Source: Acidovorax soli (lineage in GTDB: Bacteria > Pseudomonadota > Gammaproteobacteria > Burkholderiales > Burkholderiaceae_C). Taken from it: a stretch of DNA of 64,000 nucleotides. The stretch lies in assembly GCF_014207955.1 (NCBI RefSeq), contig NZ_JACHLK010000001.1, positions 310,001-374,000 of the forward strand, in the 5' to 3' direction. Of the stretch, positions 42,191 through 53,804 are shown one piece after another (position 1 is the first letter of the stretch; each line of letters begins with the position of its first letter). The notes beneath the pieces are model-generated. The model had not been told where the DNA came from and ran no database searches. It was given only the letters and a program-made list of their open reading frames with translations. The position numbers were made by a program, and so were the translations under genes.

Positions 42191-42202
42191 CCAAACCCGC
42201 CT

Positions 42203-43108
42203 ATGAAATTCAATGCCCTGCGCGATTTCCTGGCCGTGGCCGAGCGTGGCAGCCTGCGTGGCGCGGCGCGCCAGTTGGGCAGCGCCCAAGCGGCCCTGAG
42301 CCACAGCATCCAGGAGCTGGAAAAGGACCTGGGCGTGCCGCTGTTCGAGCGCGGCAGCCGGGGCGTGGCCCTCACGCCCATGGGCGAGGTCTTTCTGCGC
42401 CGGGCCAAGTCGGTGGTGGAGAACGTACGCCGTGCGCGCGAGGAGATCGAGCAGATGCGCGGCCAGGTGCACGGCCGCCTGGCCATCGCCATGTCCAGCG
42501 TGCCGCACCTGGCGCTGTACCCGGGGGCGCTGCGCGCGTTTCGCCAGCGCTATGCCGACGTCAAGCTGGACATCATGGACGCGGTGTACCCGCGCGTGGA
42601 GAGCCGGTTGTTCGACGGCAGCCTGGACTTTTATGTGGGACCCGCGCCCGCCGACACGGCGGCCGGCCTGGTGGTGGAAAAGCTGTTCGACAACACGCGC
42701 GTCGTCGTCGGCCGCAAGGGGCATCCGCTGGCGGGTGCGCGCTCGCTCAAGGACCTGGCCGGTGCGGAATGGATCACCAGTTCCGTGACCTACAAGGCCG
42801 AGGAGGAGATCGGTCCGCTCTTCCAGCAGCATGGCCTGCCCCCACCCCGCCTGGTGATGAGCTCGCACTCCACCCTGACCTTCCTCACCTCCATGGTCTA
42901 TTCGGACCTGCTCATGGTGCTGCCGATCCAGTGGACGCAGTCGCCCCTGTTCGGCATGGTGCAGCAGATCCCGGTGCGCGAGCTGATCCCCGCGCCGCCG
43001 ATCTGCCTGGTGGCCCGCAGTGGCATGCCGCTGACACCCGCAGCGGAGTACTTTTGCGACATGCTGCGCCGCGAGGCGAACCACCTGGTGGTACCGCCGG
43101 GCGCCTAA
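42203..43108 (+). CDS. LysR-family transcriptional regulator
   Basis: A 301-residue LysR regulator with DNA-binding residues 1-60 (RGAARQLGSAQAALSHSIQELE) and a type 2 periplasmic-binding-like effector domain. It is divergent from the aromatic hydroxylase gene and a TGATCG-N7-CGATCA palindrome sits between them, so hydroxylase control is the likely role. It is convergent with the Ntn hydrolase gene at 43105, overlapping by four bases. The inducer is unknown; an aromatic acid is plausible. Confidence 0.9.
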   Translation: MKFNALRDFLAVAERGSLRGAARQLGSAQAALSHSIQELEKDLGVPLFERGSRGVALTPMGEVFLRRAKSVVENVRRAREEIEQMRGQVHGRLAIAMSSVPHLALYPGALRAFRQRYADVKLDIMDAVYPRVESRLFDGSLDFYVGPAPADTAAGLVVEKLFDNTRVVVGRKGHPLAGARSLKDLAGAEWITSSVTYKAEEEIGPLFQQHGLPPPRLVMSSHSTLTFLTSMVYSDLLMVLPIQWTQSPLFGMVQQIPVRELIPAPPICLVARSGMPLTPAAEYFCDMLRREANHLVVPPGA

Positions 43109-44694
43109 ACGGCGGCGCAGACCCCGTCGGCACGCGGATCGGTCGCGCCCTCGATGCGGCCATCGGGGTGGAAGGCCACCGCCCCGGCATGGCCCATCAT
43201 GTCCTCGAAGGCGCCCACCACCTGCACGTCGTGGCCGGCGGCGCGCAAGGCGTCCACCAGGGCCGGGTCGGCGCGCGATTCGAGCTTGAGGTTGGTGGAT
43301 TGGTCGCCCCAGGTGCGGCCCAGCAGCCAGCGCGGCGCCGTGACGGCGGCCTGCATGTCCTGCCCGAACAGCACATGGCGCGTGAACACCGCCGCCTGGG
43401 TCTGCGGCTGGCCCTCGCCGCCCATGGTGCCGTACGCCAGCACACGCCCGTCCTTGAGGTGCGCCAGCGCAGGGTTGAGGGTGTGGAACGGCAGGCGCCC
43501 GGGCGCCAGCTGGTTGGGCCCCGCGCCCAGCGTGAACGAGGCGCCGCGGTTCTGCCAGTGCAGGCCGGTCTCGGGCAGCACGATGCCGCTGCCGAACTCC
43601 CAGTAGATGCTTTGGATGTAGCTCACGACATTGCCGTGTGCATCGGCGGCACCCATCCACACGGTGTCGCCGGGCTCCGTGGGTTCGGGCCAGGGTGCGG
43701 CGCGCTGCTTGTCGATGCGCGCGGCCTCGGCTTCCAGGGACGCGGCCTGCAGGAAGGCGGCCGGGTCGGCCTGCATGAAGGCCGGGTCACCCACATGCCG
43801 GTTGCGCCAGGCGAAGGCGCGCTTGGTGGATTCCACCAGGCCATGCACATGGGCAAAGCCCTCGGCCTGGCCCACGCCCAGGCGGTCGAACAGACCCAGG
43901 ATGGCCAGCGACGAGACACCCTGCGTGGGCGGCGGCTGGTTGAACACGCGGCCGGCCGAGAGCTGCACCGACAACGGTGCCACCCGCGCCGCATGCCAGC
44001 CCTCCAGGTCGGCCAGCGCCAGCGGGCTGCCCAGGGCCTGCAGATCGCGCGCCATGCTGCGCGCCAGGTCGCCGCGGTAGAAGTCGTGCAGCCCGGCCTC
44101 GGCCAGGCGCTGCAGCGTGGCCGCGGTGCGCGGCTGGCGCAGCGTGTCGCCGCGGTGCGGCTGCCCCTCGGGCGCAAAGGCGGCGGCAAAGCCGGGCACA
44201 TGTTCGAGCTCGGCCCACTTGGCGCGGGTCAACTCCACCTGCGAGGTGGTGATGGGCACGCCCTCGCGCGCATGGCGGATCGCGTCTTCCAGCAGGCGCG
44301 CCAGCGGCAGCGGCTTGCCGCCCCAGCCGCGCGCCACTTCCAGCGCCTCTGCCCAGCCGCCGATGGCACCGGCCACGGTGAGCGCCGCGCGCGGACCGCG
44401 CGTGGGAATGGCCGCATCGCCATGTGCCTGGTAGAACGCGGCATCGGCCGCCCGGGCCGCACCGCCGCAGGCGCGCACGGCCACCGGGGCCGCCGCGCCC
44501 GGCTGGTGGATGAGCCAGAAGCCATCGCCGCCCAGGCCGTTCATGTGCGGGTAGACCACGGCGATGGCGGCGGCCGCCGCCACCATGGCTTCGACCGCGT
44601 TGCCGCCTTCGCGCAGCACGGCGGCGCCGGCCTGTGCGGCCAGGTGGTGGGGTGCGGTGACCATGCCACCGCGGCTTTGCAGACTGTGCAACAT
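43105..44694 (-). CDS. gamma-glutamyltransferase-family Ntn hydrolase (HpxW-like)
   Basis: The 529-residue protein has the gamma-glutamyltransferase fold, and the nucleophile threonine lies in GDTVWMGAADAHGNVVS (about residue 345), where self-cleavage would create the active subunit. It lacks a signal peptide. Cytoplasmic Ggt-like enzymes of this type include HpxW, oxamate amidohydrolase in hypoxanthine catabolism. Its gene follows an HpxZ/AtzH gene and a Liv transporter, which supports an amide-hydrolysing role over glutathione metabolism. Specific substrate is inferred. Confidence 0.8.
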   Translation of the reverse strand: MLHSLQSRGGMVTAPHHLAAQAGAAVLREGGNAVEAMVAAAAAIAVVYPHMNGLGGDGFWLIHQPGAAAPVAVRACGGAARAADAAFYQAHGDAAIPTRGPRAALTVAGAIGGWAEALEVARGWGGKPLPLARLLEDAIRHAREGVPITTSQVELTRAKWAELEHVPGFAAAFAPEGQPHRGDTLRQPRTAATLQRLAEAGLHDFYRGDLARSMARDLQALGSPLALADLEGWHAARVAPLSVQLSAGRVFNQPPPTQGVSSLAILGLFDRLGVGQAEGFAHVHGLVESTKRAFAWRNRHVGDPAFMQADPAAFLQAASLEAEAARIDKQRAAPWPEPTEPGDTVWMGAADAHGNVVSYIQSIYWEFGSGIVLPETGLHWQNRGASFTLGAGPNQLAPGRLPFHTLNPALAHLKDGRVLAYGTMGGEGQPQTQAAVFTRHVLFGQDMQAAVTAPRWLLGRTWGDQSTNLKLESRADPALVDALRAAGHDVQVVGAFEDMMGHAGAVAFHPDGRIEGATDPRADGVCAAV

Positions 44695-44713
44695 CGAAAA
44701 GTCTCCCGGTTTC

Positions 44714-45106
44714 TCAATCCATCAACGATACATGCGCCGCGACCACGCACCAACCCTGTCCGGGCATGCGCACCCAGGTCTGCTGCTGGCGGCCCGTGCG
44801 GGCGCTGCCTTCGCGCGTGAATTCGGTGCTGGCGGTGGCGAAGTCGCGCCCGTAGGTCGTGATGCAGGTGTTGCGCAGCGTGCGCGCCAGCCCTGCGGGC
44901 GAGCGGCCGCTGCGGAAGGCGCGGATGGCATCGATGCCGTAGAGGCATTCCGTGGCGCCGTAGCGCACGGTGTGCGGGCTGTGGAAGAACAGCGCGTCGA
45001 GCACCTCCACCTCGTTGTGGACCAGGGCATGCTCGTAGCGTGCAAACGCGGCCGTGACCTCGGCGAGGACATCGGGCAGGTTGATGCTGGTGGTGCCGTC
45101 GTTCAT
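44714..45106 (-). CDS. hpxZ: AtzH-like/HpxZ protein of oxalurate-type catabolism
   Basis: The 130-residue NTF2-fold protein has the AtzH/HpxZ (DUF3225) wording: [56 protein letters not shown] and [21 protein letters not shown]. HpxZ is encoded with the hypoxanthine-derived oxalurate pathway in Klebsiella, and AtzH in s-triazine degradation. It probably hydrolyses a small amide. It begins one base after the Liv fusion gene and is followed by the HpxW-like gene, so one transcript is likely. Confidence 0.85.
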   Translation of the reverse strand: MNDGTTSINLPDVLAEVTAAFARYEHALVHNEVEVLDALFFHSPHTVRYGATECLYGIDAIRAFRSGRSPAGLARTLRNTCITTYGRDFATASTEFTREGSARTGRQQQTWVRMPGQGWCVVAAHVSLMD

Positions 45107-45107
45107 G

Positions 45108-47671
<2,564 letters not shown>

Positions 47672-47675
<4 letters not shown>

Positions 47676-48550
47676 ACCTTGCGCACCAGGGCACGCCCGA
47701 ACAGCCCGTTGGGGCGCACGGCCAGCGCCACGATGACGAGCGAGAAAGTGAGGATCTGCGTGTAGCCCGAGCCCAGCGTGGCGGTGATCAATGCCTCGGC
47801 CACACCGAAGATCAGCCCCGCGGCCATCACGCCCCAGGCGCTGCCGATGCCGCCCAGGATGGCGACCGCAAAGGCCTTGAGGCCGAACAGCGTGCCCATG
47901 TCGGACTGCACGTTCACGAGCGGAGCGATGAGCACGCCGGCCACGCCCGCAAACACGGCCGACAGCGCAAAGGCCGTCGCCACCACGCGCCCGATGGGAA
48001 TGCCCATGAGCCGCGCCGCATCGCGGTTCTGCACCACAGCCAGCATGGCCGTGCCCCAGCGCGTGCGCCGCGCCACGAAGTGCAGCACCGCCGCCAACAC
48101 CAGGCCGATGGCCGGGATGAGCAGCTGCAGCGGGTACACGCCCAGCCCCAGGCCGCCCAGGGTCATGGGCGCCTGGGCCAGGGGCGAAGGCAAGCTGCGC
48201 GGCTCCTTGCCGAAGGTGAACATGGCCAGGTTGTCGACCACGATGCCCAGCGCCACGGTGGCCATGAGCCAGGCGTCCGAGTTGCGGCGCGCGAAGGGCC
48301 GCACTGCGAAGAACTCCACGGCCAGGCCATAGAGTGCGCACAGCAGCAGCGCCAGCAACACTGCCAGCGCCATGGGCCAGCCCAGCACCATGGCGAAACC
48401 ATAGGTGAGCACGGCGCCCAGCATCATGGAGCTGCCCTGGGCGAAGTTCACGGTGCCGGAGACCACGAAGGTGACGTGAAAGCCCAGGGCCATGAGCCCG
48501 TACATGCTGCCCAGGCCGATGCCGCTGATGAGGGCGGAGAGAAAGAGCAT
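47672..48550 (-). CDS. livH: Liv-type ABC permease LivH
   Basis: The 292-residue integral membrane protein has the LivH layout: LISGIGLGSMYGLMALGFHV at the start, FAQGSSMMLGAVLTY, and the cytoplasmic coupling loop with RNRDAARLMGIPIGRV and LGGIGSAWGVMAAGLI. It partners the fused LivM-LivG-LivF chain to import branched or amide-like substrates. The start at MLFLSAL is set by the membrane-protein start of relatives. It is 79 bases after the binding-protein gene. Confidence 0.9.
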
Positions 48551-48629
48551 CGTGGTGATCGAAGAAGAAGGGGAGAAGCAGGAAAGGTCCCGCACCATGC
48601 AGGGCGCAGGACCGCGTGGCATGCAGGGC

Positions 48630-49820
48630 TTATTTTTCGAGGCCCACCGGCAGGATGCGGTTGCCGATGAACTGCGCCCACACGTAGTCGTTCTCGCTCA
48701 GCGCATCGTGGTTGGCTTCGTTGAAGGGCTTGTCATAGGCCTTGATCAGGCCCTCGTACTTGCCGATCTTGTAGAAGCCCTGGCGCACGGCGTCGCCTTC
48801 GGTGCTGCCGGCCTGGGTGATGGCCAGGGCGGCGAGCTGCATGGCGTCGTAGGCATTGGCCACGCCCACGGCGGGGGTGATGTTGTCGGGGCCCTTGATG
48901 TCGGGGTACTTGGCCTTGAGCGCGGCCACCACCTTCTCGCCCACCGGGCCCTGCTTGCCGAAGAAGCTGTAGGTCTGCACGAAGTGCACGTTCTTGGCGT
49001 TGGGGCCGGCCAGTTCGGTGAAACGGCCGCCCGCGGGGCCCCAGTGCGAAACGATGGGCACCTGCCAGCCCATGCGGTCCAGCGACTTGACCACCTGGGC
49101 CGAGGGGCCCACGTTGCCCACCAGGAACAGCGCGTCGGCGCCCGCGGCCTTCAGGCGCGTAAGCTGGGGCACCACGTCCACGTCGCTGTCGCCGAACTTC
49201 TCGATGCCGGCGGGCTTCATGCCCTTGGCGCTGAGCGCCGCGGTCAGGCCCTTCTCGTTCGATTCGCCCCAGGGGTTGTTCACCAGGATCATGCCGGGGT
49301 TCTTGGCGTTGAAGGTCTTTTGCGCATAGGCCAGCATGCCGCGGTCCACGATCTCGTCCACGGCCGAGACGCGGAACGCAAAGTTGGGCTTGGCGCCGTT
49401 CTTGGTCACCGGTGTGCCGGCGGCCCAGGGGCCCATGAAGGGCACCTTCTCCTGGTTGGCCAGCTGCACGATCGCGATGGAAACGGGCGTGTCGAGTCCG
49501 CCGAAGAGCACGGCCACCTTTTCCTTGTAGATCAGCTCGCGCGCGGCCGTCACACCCTTGGCGGGGTTGGCCTCGTCGTCGCGGCGCACCAGTTCGAGCT
49601 TGCGGCCGCCCAGCAGGCCGCCCTTGGCATTGATTTCCTCGATGGCGATGGTCAGGCCGCGCGTGATGGCATCGCCCGCCAGCGCGGACTGGCCCGACAA
49701 GGCCGTGACTAGGCCGACCTTGATCGGCTCGGCCGCATGGGCAACGCCCAGGGCGGCCCAGGCGGCAGCGGTGGCAAGCGTGGCCACGGCGAAGCGGCGG
49801 CGGGTGGTGGGGAATGGCAT
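48630..49820 (-). CDS. Liv-type ABC substrate-binding protein
   Basis: The 396-residue periplasmic protein has a twin-arginine-like signal (TTRRRFAVATLATAAAWAALGVAHA) and a type 1 periplasmic-binding fold starting IKVGLVTALSGQSALAGDA. VRRDDEANPAKGVTAARELI and LFGGLDTPVSIAI line the ligand site. It belongs to the Liv/amide-binding family. The operon context (HpxZ, HpxW-like) suggests an amide or ureide ligand and not leucine. It is the first gene of the leftward arm; AGGAGAACCC precedes ATG. Confidence 0.88.
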   Translation of the reverse strand: MPFPTTRRRFAVATLATAAAWAALGVAHAAEPIKVGLVTALSGQSALAGDAITRGLTIAIEEINAKGGLLGGRKLELVRRDDEANPAKGVTAARELIYKEKVAVLFGGLDTPVSIAIVQLANQEKVPFMGPWAAGTPVTKNGAKPNFAFRVSAVDEIVDRGMLAYAQKTFNAKNPGMILVNNPWGESNEKGLTAALSAKGMKPAGIEKFGDSDVDVVPQLTRLKAAGADALFLVGNVGPSAQVVKSLDRMGWQVPIVSHWGPAGGRFTELAGPNAKNVHFVQTYSFFGKQGPVGEKVVAALKAKYPDIKGPDNITPAVGVANAYDAMQLAALAITQAGSTEGDAVRQGFYKIGKYEGLIKAYDKPFNEANHDALSENDYVWAQFIGNRILPVGLEK

Positions 49821-49958
49821 GGCGGGTTCTCCTGCGGTTGCGGGTGGACGAAGGGAATGGATCGAAGGCGGGTTCTCACCGCCACACCGCTGCCACCAGC
49901 AAGCACCGTGCCAATGTCAACAAATAATCATATTCATTGGCAACTTATCCAATATCCA

Positions 49959-49970
49959 ATTGTCGACAAT
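49959..49970. promoter_or_regulatory. GntR-type palindrome in the divergent promoter
   Basis: ATTGTCGACAAT is a perfect 12-base palindrome in the 252-base gap between the Liv operon and the NTF2-like gene, in an AT-rich stretch. GntR/FCD regulators often bind such TTGTCNACAA-like sites. The GntR gene of the cluster at 52751 is the likely regulator. Confidence 0.65.
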
Positions 49971-50072
49971 CTGGCACATGCTTTGCTGACAAACAAACCA
50001 CACCGGCATTTCCGCCGTTTTGCCCCAATCCGCAGCATTGCGCACCCAAGCGGTGCAATCAGGAGCACCAAC

Positions 50073-50519
50073 ATGCAGCAGCACACCACCCCTCCCGGCC
50101 AGGACGCCGGGGCCATCGTCGAAGAATTCCTGCGCCTGGTGATGGTTCCGGACCCCGTGGCCGCCAGCCGCTTCGTGGCGCCTGGCCTGGCCATCCGTTT
50201 CACGGGCGGGCGCCCCATGCGCCAGCCCGCCGAATGCAGCGCCTTCAACGCCACGCGCTACGCCTGGGTGAAAAAGAAGTTCGAGAGCACCGATGTGGTG
50301 GCCGGCGCCACGCACGAGGAGGCCGTGGTCTACAACACCGGTACGCTCTACGGCGCCTGGCCCGATGGCACGCCCTTCGAGGGCAACCGCTATGTGGACC
50401 GCTACGTGCTGCGCCGCGGCCTGATCGTGCAGATGGATGTGTGGAACGACAGCGCCGAGTGGCTGCTGGTGCGCGCCGGCCTGGCCGCGCCCTGGACCAC
50501 ACCGGGGGCCGGCGCATGA
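50073..50519 (+). CDS. NTF2/SnoaL-like protein
   Basis: The 148-residue protein looks like a SnoaL/NTF2-fold domain: VEEFLRLVMVPDPVAASRFVAPG, ATRYAWVKKKFES and YVDRYVLRRGLIVQMDVWNDS. Such domains form small cone-shaped pockets for isomerisation, hydrolysis or binding. Together with HpxZ it is the second NTF2-type protein of the island. Its stop overlaps the deacetylase start (ATGA), and AGGAG precedes its ATG. Confidence 0.75.
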   Translation: MQQHTTPPGQDAGAIVEEFLRLVMVPDPVAASRFVAPGLAIRFTGGRPMRQPAECSAFNATRYAWVKKKFESTDVVAGATHEEAVVYNTGTLYGAWPDGTPFEGNRYVDRYVLRRGLIVQMDVWNDSAEWLLVRAGLAAPWTTPGAGA

Positions 50520-51427
50520 TCACCAGCATCTATGGCGACGGTCCGCTGCCCACGCATGGCCGCTTCGACTACAGCCCCATCACCCGCCGGCCGGACTACA
50601 CCTGGCCGAACGGCGCACGCCTGGCCGTGTACCTGGGCTTCAACCTGGAGCACTTCGCCTTTGGCGGCGGGCTGGGCGCACGCATCGGCCCGGCATCGCC
50701 CGAGCCCGACGTGCTCAACTACAGTTGGCGCGAATACGGCAACCGCGTGGGCGCATGGCGCTGCCTGGAACTGTTCGACCAGCTGGCCCTGCCGGCCGGC
50801 TGCATCCTGAACACGGCCCTGTACGACCACTGCCCCGAGCTGCTGGCGGCCTGCGCGGCGCGCGGCGACGAGCTGATCGGCCACGGCCACACCAATGCCG
50901 AGCGCCAGGGCGACTTCGCTGAAGGCCAGGAGGCCGCGCTGCTGGCCGCCTGCCGCGGGCGCATCGCCGCCGAGAGCGGCACGGTGCCCGCAGGCTGGCT
51001 TTCGCCCTGGATCTCGGAGAGCCCCACCACGCCCGACCTGCTGGCCGAGGCCGGCTACCGCTACACCCTGAACTGGGCGCACGATGACCAGCCCGTGCCC
51101 ATGCACACGCGCAGCGGCCAGCGCCTGTGGTCCGTGCCCTACCCGCAGGAGCTCAACGACATCCCGATGATCATTGCGCGCCAGCTCGACGGCAAGGATT
51201 TCGCGCAGATGATTGTCGACAATTTCGACGAGATGCTGCAGCAGTCAGCCAGGGAGCCGCTGGTCATGGGCATTGCCCTGCACCCTTACCTGGTGGGGCA
51301 GCCCTACCGGCTGCGCCACCTGCGCCGGGCCCTTTCGCACGTGGCGCGCGCACGCGATGCCGGCGCCATCTGGTTCACCACGCCCGGCGCCCTCTGCGCG
51401 CATGTGGACGCCCTCTTCCCCCTCTGA
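50516..51427 (+). CDS. polysaccharide deacetylase-family protein (PuuE-like)
   Basis: The 303-residue NodB-type barrel resembles the PuuE/allantoinase branch: RPDYTWPNGARLAVYLGFNLEHF, SWREYGNRVGAWRCLELFDQ, LIGHGHTNAERQGDF (metal-type histidines HGH) and IVDNFDEML. PuuE hydrolyses allantoin. In this setting a ring-opening role on a ureide or cyclic amide is plausible, though chitin-type deacetylation cannot be excluded. No signal peptide. It is translationally coupled to the NTF2-like gene and 14 bases before the amidase. Confidence 0.8.
   Translation: MITSIYGDGPLPTHGRFDYSPITRRPDYTWPNGARLAVYLGFNLEHFAFGGGLGARIGPASPEPDVLNYSWREYGNRVGAWRCLELFDQLALPAGCILNTALYDHCPELLAACAARGDELIGHGHTNAERQGDFAEGQEAALLAACRGRIAAESGTVPAGWLSPWISESPTTPDLLAEAGYRYTLNWAHDDQPVPMHTRSGQRLWSVPYPQELNDIPMIIARQLDGKDFAQMIVDNFDEMLQQSAREPLVMGIALHPYLVGQPYRLRHLRRALSHVARARDAGAIWFTTPGALCAHVDALFPL
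51212..51223. promoter_or_regulatory. second ATTGTCGACAAT palindrome, inside the deacetylase gene
   Basis: The same perfect 12-base palindrome as at 49959-49970 occurs in codons for I-V-D-N of the deacetylase. The codons ATT and AAT are unusual in this GC-rich context. It may be an intragenic GntR operator or coincidence with a conserved VDNF motif. Confidence 0.4.
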
Positions 51428-51441
51428 CCCGTCCACCGCCC

Positions 51442-52677
51442 ATGCAGACCCCCTCCCCTGCCCGCCCCGGGCTCCCTTTCATCGACACCGTGCAGGCCTG
51501 GGTGCCGCACGGGCACTTCACCCTGGATGGCGCCCCGGCGGGCCCGCTGGCCGGCCTGCGCTTTGCCGCCAAGGACGTGTTCGACGTGGCCGGCCACCCC
51601 ACGGGCGCGGGCAACCCCGCCTGGCTGGCCAGCCACCCCGTGCCCACGCGCCACAGCGCGCTGGTGCAGCAGGTGCTCGATACCGGGGCCACGCTGTGCG
51701 GCAAGGTCATCACCGACGAGCTGGCCTACAGCATCCACGGCCACAACCGGCACTACGGCATGCCGCTCAACAGCGCTGCGCCCGAGCGCATCCCGGGTGG
51801 CTCGTCGAGCGGCTCGGTCGCGGCCGTGGCCGCGCGCCTGGTGGACTTTGCGCTGGGCACGGACACGGGTGGCTCCACCCGCGTGCCTGCCAGCTACTGC
51901 GGCGTGTGGGGCCTGCGCACCACGCATGGCCTGGTCCCGCGCGCCGGGCTGGTGCCGCTGCACGAGAGCTTCGACACCGCGACCTGGTTCGCACACGATG
52001 CGGGCACCTTCGAGCGCGTGGCCCAGGCACTGCTGCCCGCCACCCCTTTTTCGGCCACGCGCGCCCTGCTGCTGCAGGACGCGGCCGCCGAGGCCGACGC
52101 GGAGGTCGCCGCCCTTTTGCCCCAGGTGGCCGACGTGCTCGCCACGCTGCTGCCCCAGGGATGGGCCATGGCCACGGCAGCCCAGGGCAGCTCGCTGGAA
52201 AATTGGCGCCGCCACTACGTGGCCTGGGGCGCCTACGAGGCCTGGCACGCCCATGGCCGCTGGATCACGCAGCACGCACCCGGCTTCGACGAAGCGATTG
52301 CCGGCCGCTGGCAGGCCGCCTCGCAGGTCACGGCCGACGCCGCGGACGACGCGTTCAACGCAGGCCTGGCGGCACGCGCCCAGGTGCGGGCCCTGGTGAA
52401 CGCAGGCGCGGTGCTCGTCGTGCCCTCGGCCGCCAGCGTGGCACCCTTGCGCAGCGCAGGCGGCCCGGAGATCGACGCCATCCGCGCGCGCACCCTGCGC
52501 ATCTGCTGCATTGCCGGCCTGGCCGGGCTGCCCCAGGTCAGCCTGCCACTGGCCACGGCCGGCGGCCTGCCGGCGGGGGTGTCGCTGATCGGCCCCGCCC
52601 GCAGCGACCTGGCGCTGGTGCGCCTGGCCGTGCAGGCCTGGCGCACCTGGCAGGGACTGCAGGACGGCGCACGCTGA
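51442..52677 (+). CDS. amidase (amidase-signature family, AMI1-like)
   Basis: The 411-residue enzyme has the Ser-cisSer-Lys triad context: AAKDVFDV (catalytic lysine, about residue 43), PGGSSSGSVAAVAA (cis-serine, about 118), GTDTGGSTRVPA (nucleophile serine, about 142). It is closest in wording to AMI1-type indoleacetamide amidases and AtzE. It should hydrolyse a small amide to acid plus ammonia. It lies 14 bases after the deacetylase. No AtzG/HpxX small subunit is encoded nearby, so it would act alone. Confidence 0.88.
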   Translation: MQTPSPARPGLPFIDTVQAWVPHGHFTLDGAPAGPLAGLRFAAKDVFDVAGHPTGAGNPAWLASHPVPTRHSALVQQVLDTGATLCGKVITDELAYSIHGHNRHYGMPLNSAAPERIPGGSSSGSVAAVAARLVDFALGTDTGGSTRVPASYCGVWGLRTTHGLVPRAGLVPLHESFDTATWFAHDAGTFERVAQALLPATPFSATRALLLQDAAAEADAEVAALLPQVADVLATLLPQGWAMATAAQGSSLENWRRHYVAWGAYEAWHAHGRWITQHAPGFDEAIAGRWQAASQVTADAADDAFNAGLAARAQVRALVNAGAVLVVPSAASVAPLRSAGGPEIDAIRARTLRICCIAGLAGLPQVSLPLATAGGLPAGVSLIGPARSDLALVRLAVQAWRTWQGLQDGAR

Positions 52678-52750
52678 AGGCGCGACAATGGGGGCAACAA
52701 CATCCGCCGGACCGCGCGACGACCGACCGCAGGCGTTCCGGGCGAACACC

Positions 52751-53539
52751 ATGGCCACCAAGACAACTCCCCGCGCCAGCGCCAAGCCAGCGCGGGCTCC
52801 CCTCCCCTCTGCCAAGCCCGCTGCCCCCCTGCAGGAAAGCGACCTGCCCGGCCTGCCGGGCCTGCGCACGGGCGACGATGTGGAAACACGCATCTACAAC
52901 ACGGTCTACGAGAGCGTGATGACCCAGCGCCTGACGCCGGGCACCAAGCTGCCCGAGGCCTCGCTGTGCGAGCTGTTCGATGTGCGCCGCGCCACCGTGC
53001 GCAAGGTGCTGCAGGCGCTGGCGCACGACCACATCGTGGAGCTGCGCCCCAACCGCGGCGCCATCGTGGCCGAACCCACGCCCGAAGAGACACGCCAGGT
53101 CTTCGAGGCACGCCGCGCGCTCGAGGGCGCCATCGTGCGCCTGGCCACGCGCCACGCCACGCCCGAGGACATCGCCTCCCTGCGCCGCCAGCTGGCCGCA
53201 GAGCACGATGCCATGCACCGCTTCACCCAGCCCGCCTGGGCGCGCCTGGCCAGCGCCTTCCACCTGCACCTGGCGGAGCTGTCGCGCAACCCGGTGCTGC
53301 AGCGCTACCTGATGGAGCTGGTCTCGCGCTGCTCGCTGATCGTGGCGCTCTACGAGCCGCCCGGCAAGGCCTCGTGCGAGCACGAGGAGCATGCGCGCGT
53401 GGTGGACCTCATCGCCCAGGGCGATGCCGAAGGCGCCGCGCGCGAGATGGAGGCCCATCTGCTGGCGCTGGAGCACAGCATCACGCTGCAGCAGGAGCGC
53501 AGCGACAACAACCTGGCGCGCATGCTGGGCATGGCCTGA
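52751..53539 (+). CDS. GntR-family regulator (FCD type)
   Basis: About 262 residues. After a disordered alanine/proline-rich start, the winged helix is at about residues 45-105 (LPEASLCELFDVRRATVRKVLQAL), followed by an all-helical FCD ligand domain with the metal-binding histidine pattern (FHLHLAELSRNP...CEHEEHARVV). FCD regulators sense small acids or amides. Position at the end of the rightward arm suggests control of the whole island through the ATTGTCGACAAT palindrome. ATG at 52751 is one of two possible starts. Confidence 0.9.
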   Translation: MATKTTPRASAKPARAPLPSAKPAAPLQESDLPGLPGLRTGDDVETRIYNTVYESVMTQRLTPGTKLPEASLCELFDVRRATVRKVLQALAHDHIVELRPNRGAIVAEPTPEETRQVFEARRALEGAIVRLATRHATPEDIASLRRQLAAEHDAMHRFTQPAWARLASAFHLHLAELSRNPVLQRYLMELVSRCSLIVALYEPPGKASCEHEEHARVVDLIAQGDAEGAAREMEAHLLALEHSITLQQERSDNNLARMLGMA

Positions 53540-53548
53540 AGTGAAACA

Positions 53549-53790
53549 CCCCCTGAGTCGCTTCGCGCCTCGGCACCACCGCCAGAGGCAGCGGCTCTTC
53601 GGGCACGTCCAAGCCTGCGCAGGCAGGCTTGGAGCCGCGGCCCTCAGCCCCTCTCTCGCCTCGCTGCGCGAGTCGGGAGGGGGACGCTCCCGGTGCGGCG
53701 GGGCGGCCCTTGCACGGGAGCACTGGCCTTGGCCGCGCCAGTTTCATGCGTCGTGGGTGGCGTGCAGCGCAATGAATAACTGATACGACC
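53549..53790 (+). repeat. dispersed 3'-end repeat, copy D, expanded (after GntR)
   Basis: The copy starts CCCCCTGAGTCGCTTCGCG ten bases after the GntR stop. A middle insert carries a perfect 11-base hairpin (TCCAAGCCTGC/GCAGGCTTGGA, 53608-53633), then the GCTGCGCGAGTCGGGAGG region of copy A, then the conserved GGACGCTCCCGG and GCACTGGCC blocks. The tail resembles copy C, including ATGAATAACTGATACGACC. Confidence 0.75.
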
Positions 53791-53804
53791 GCAAAAGCTT
53801 CTTC

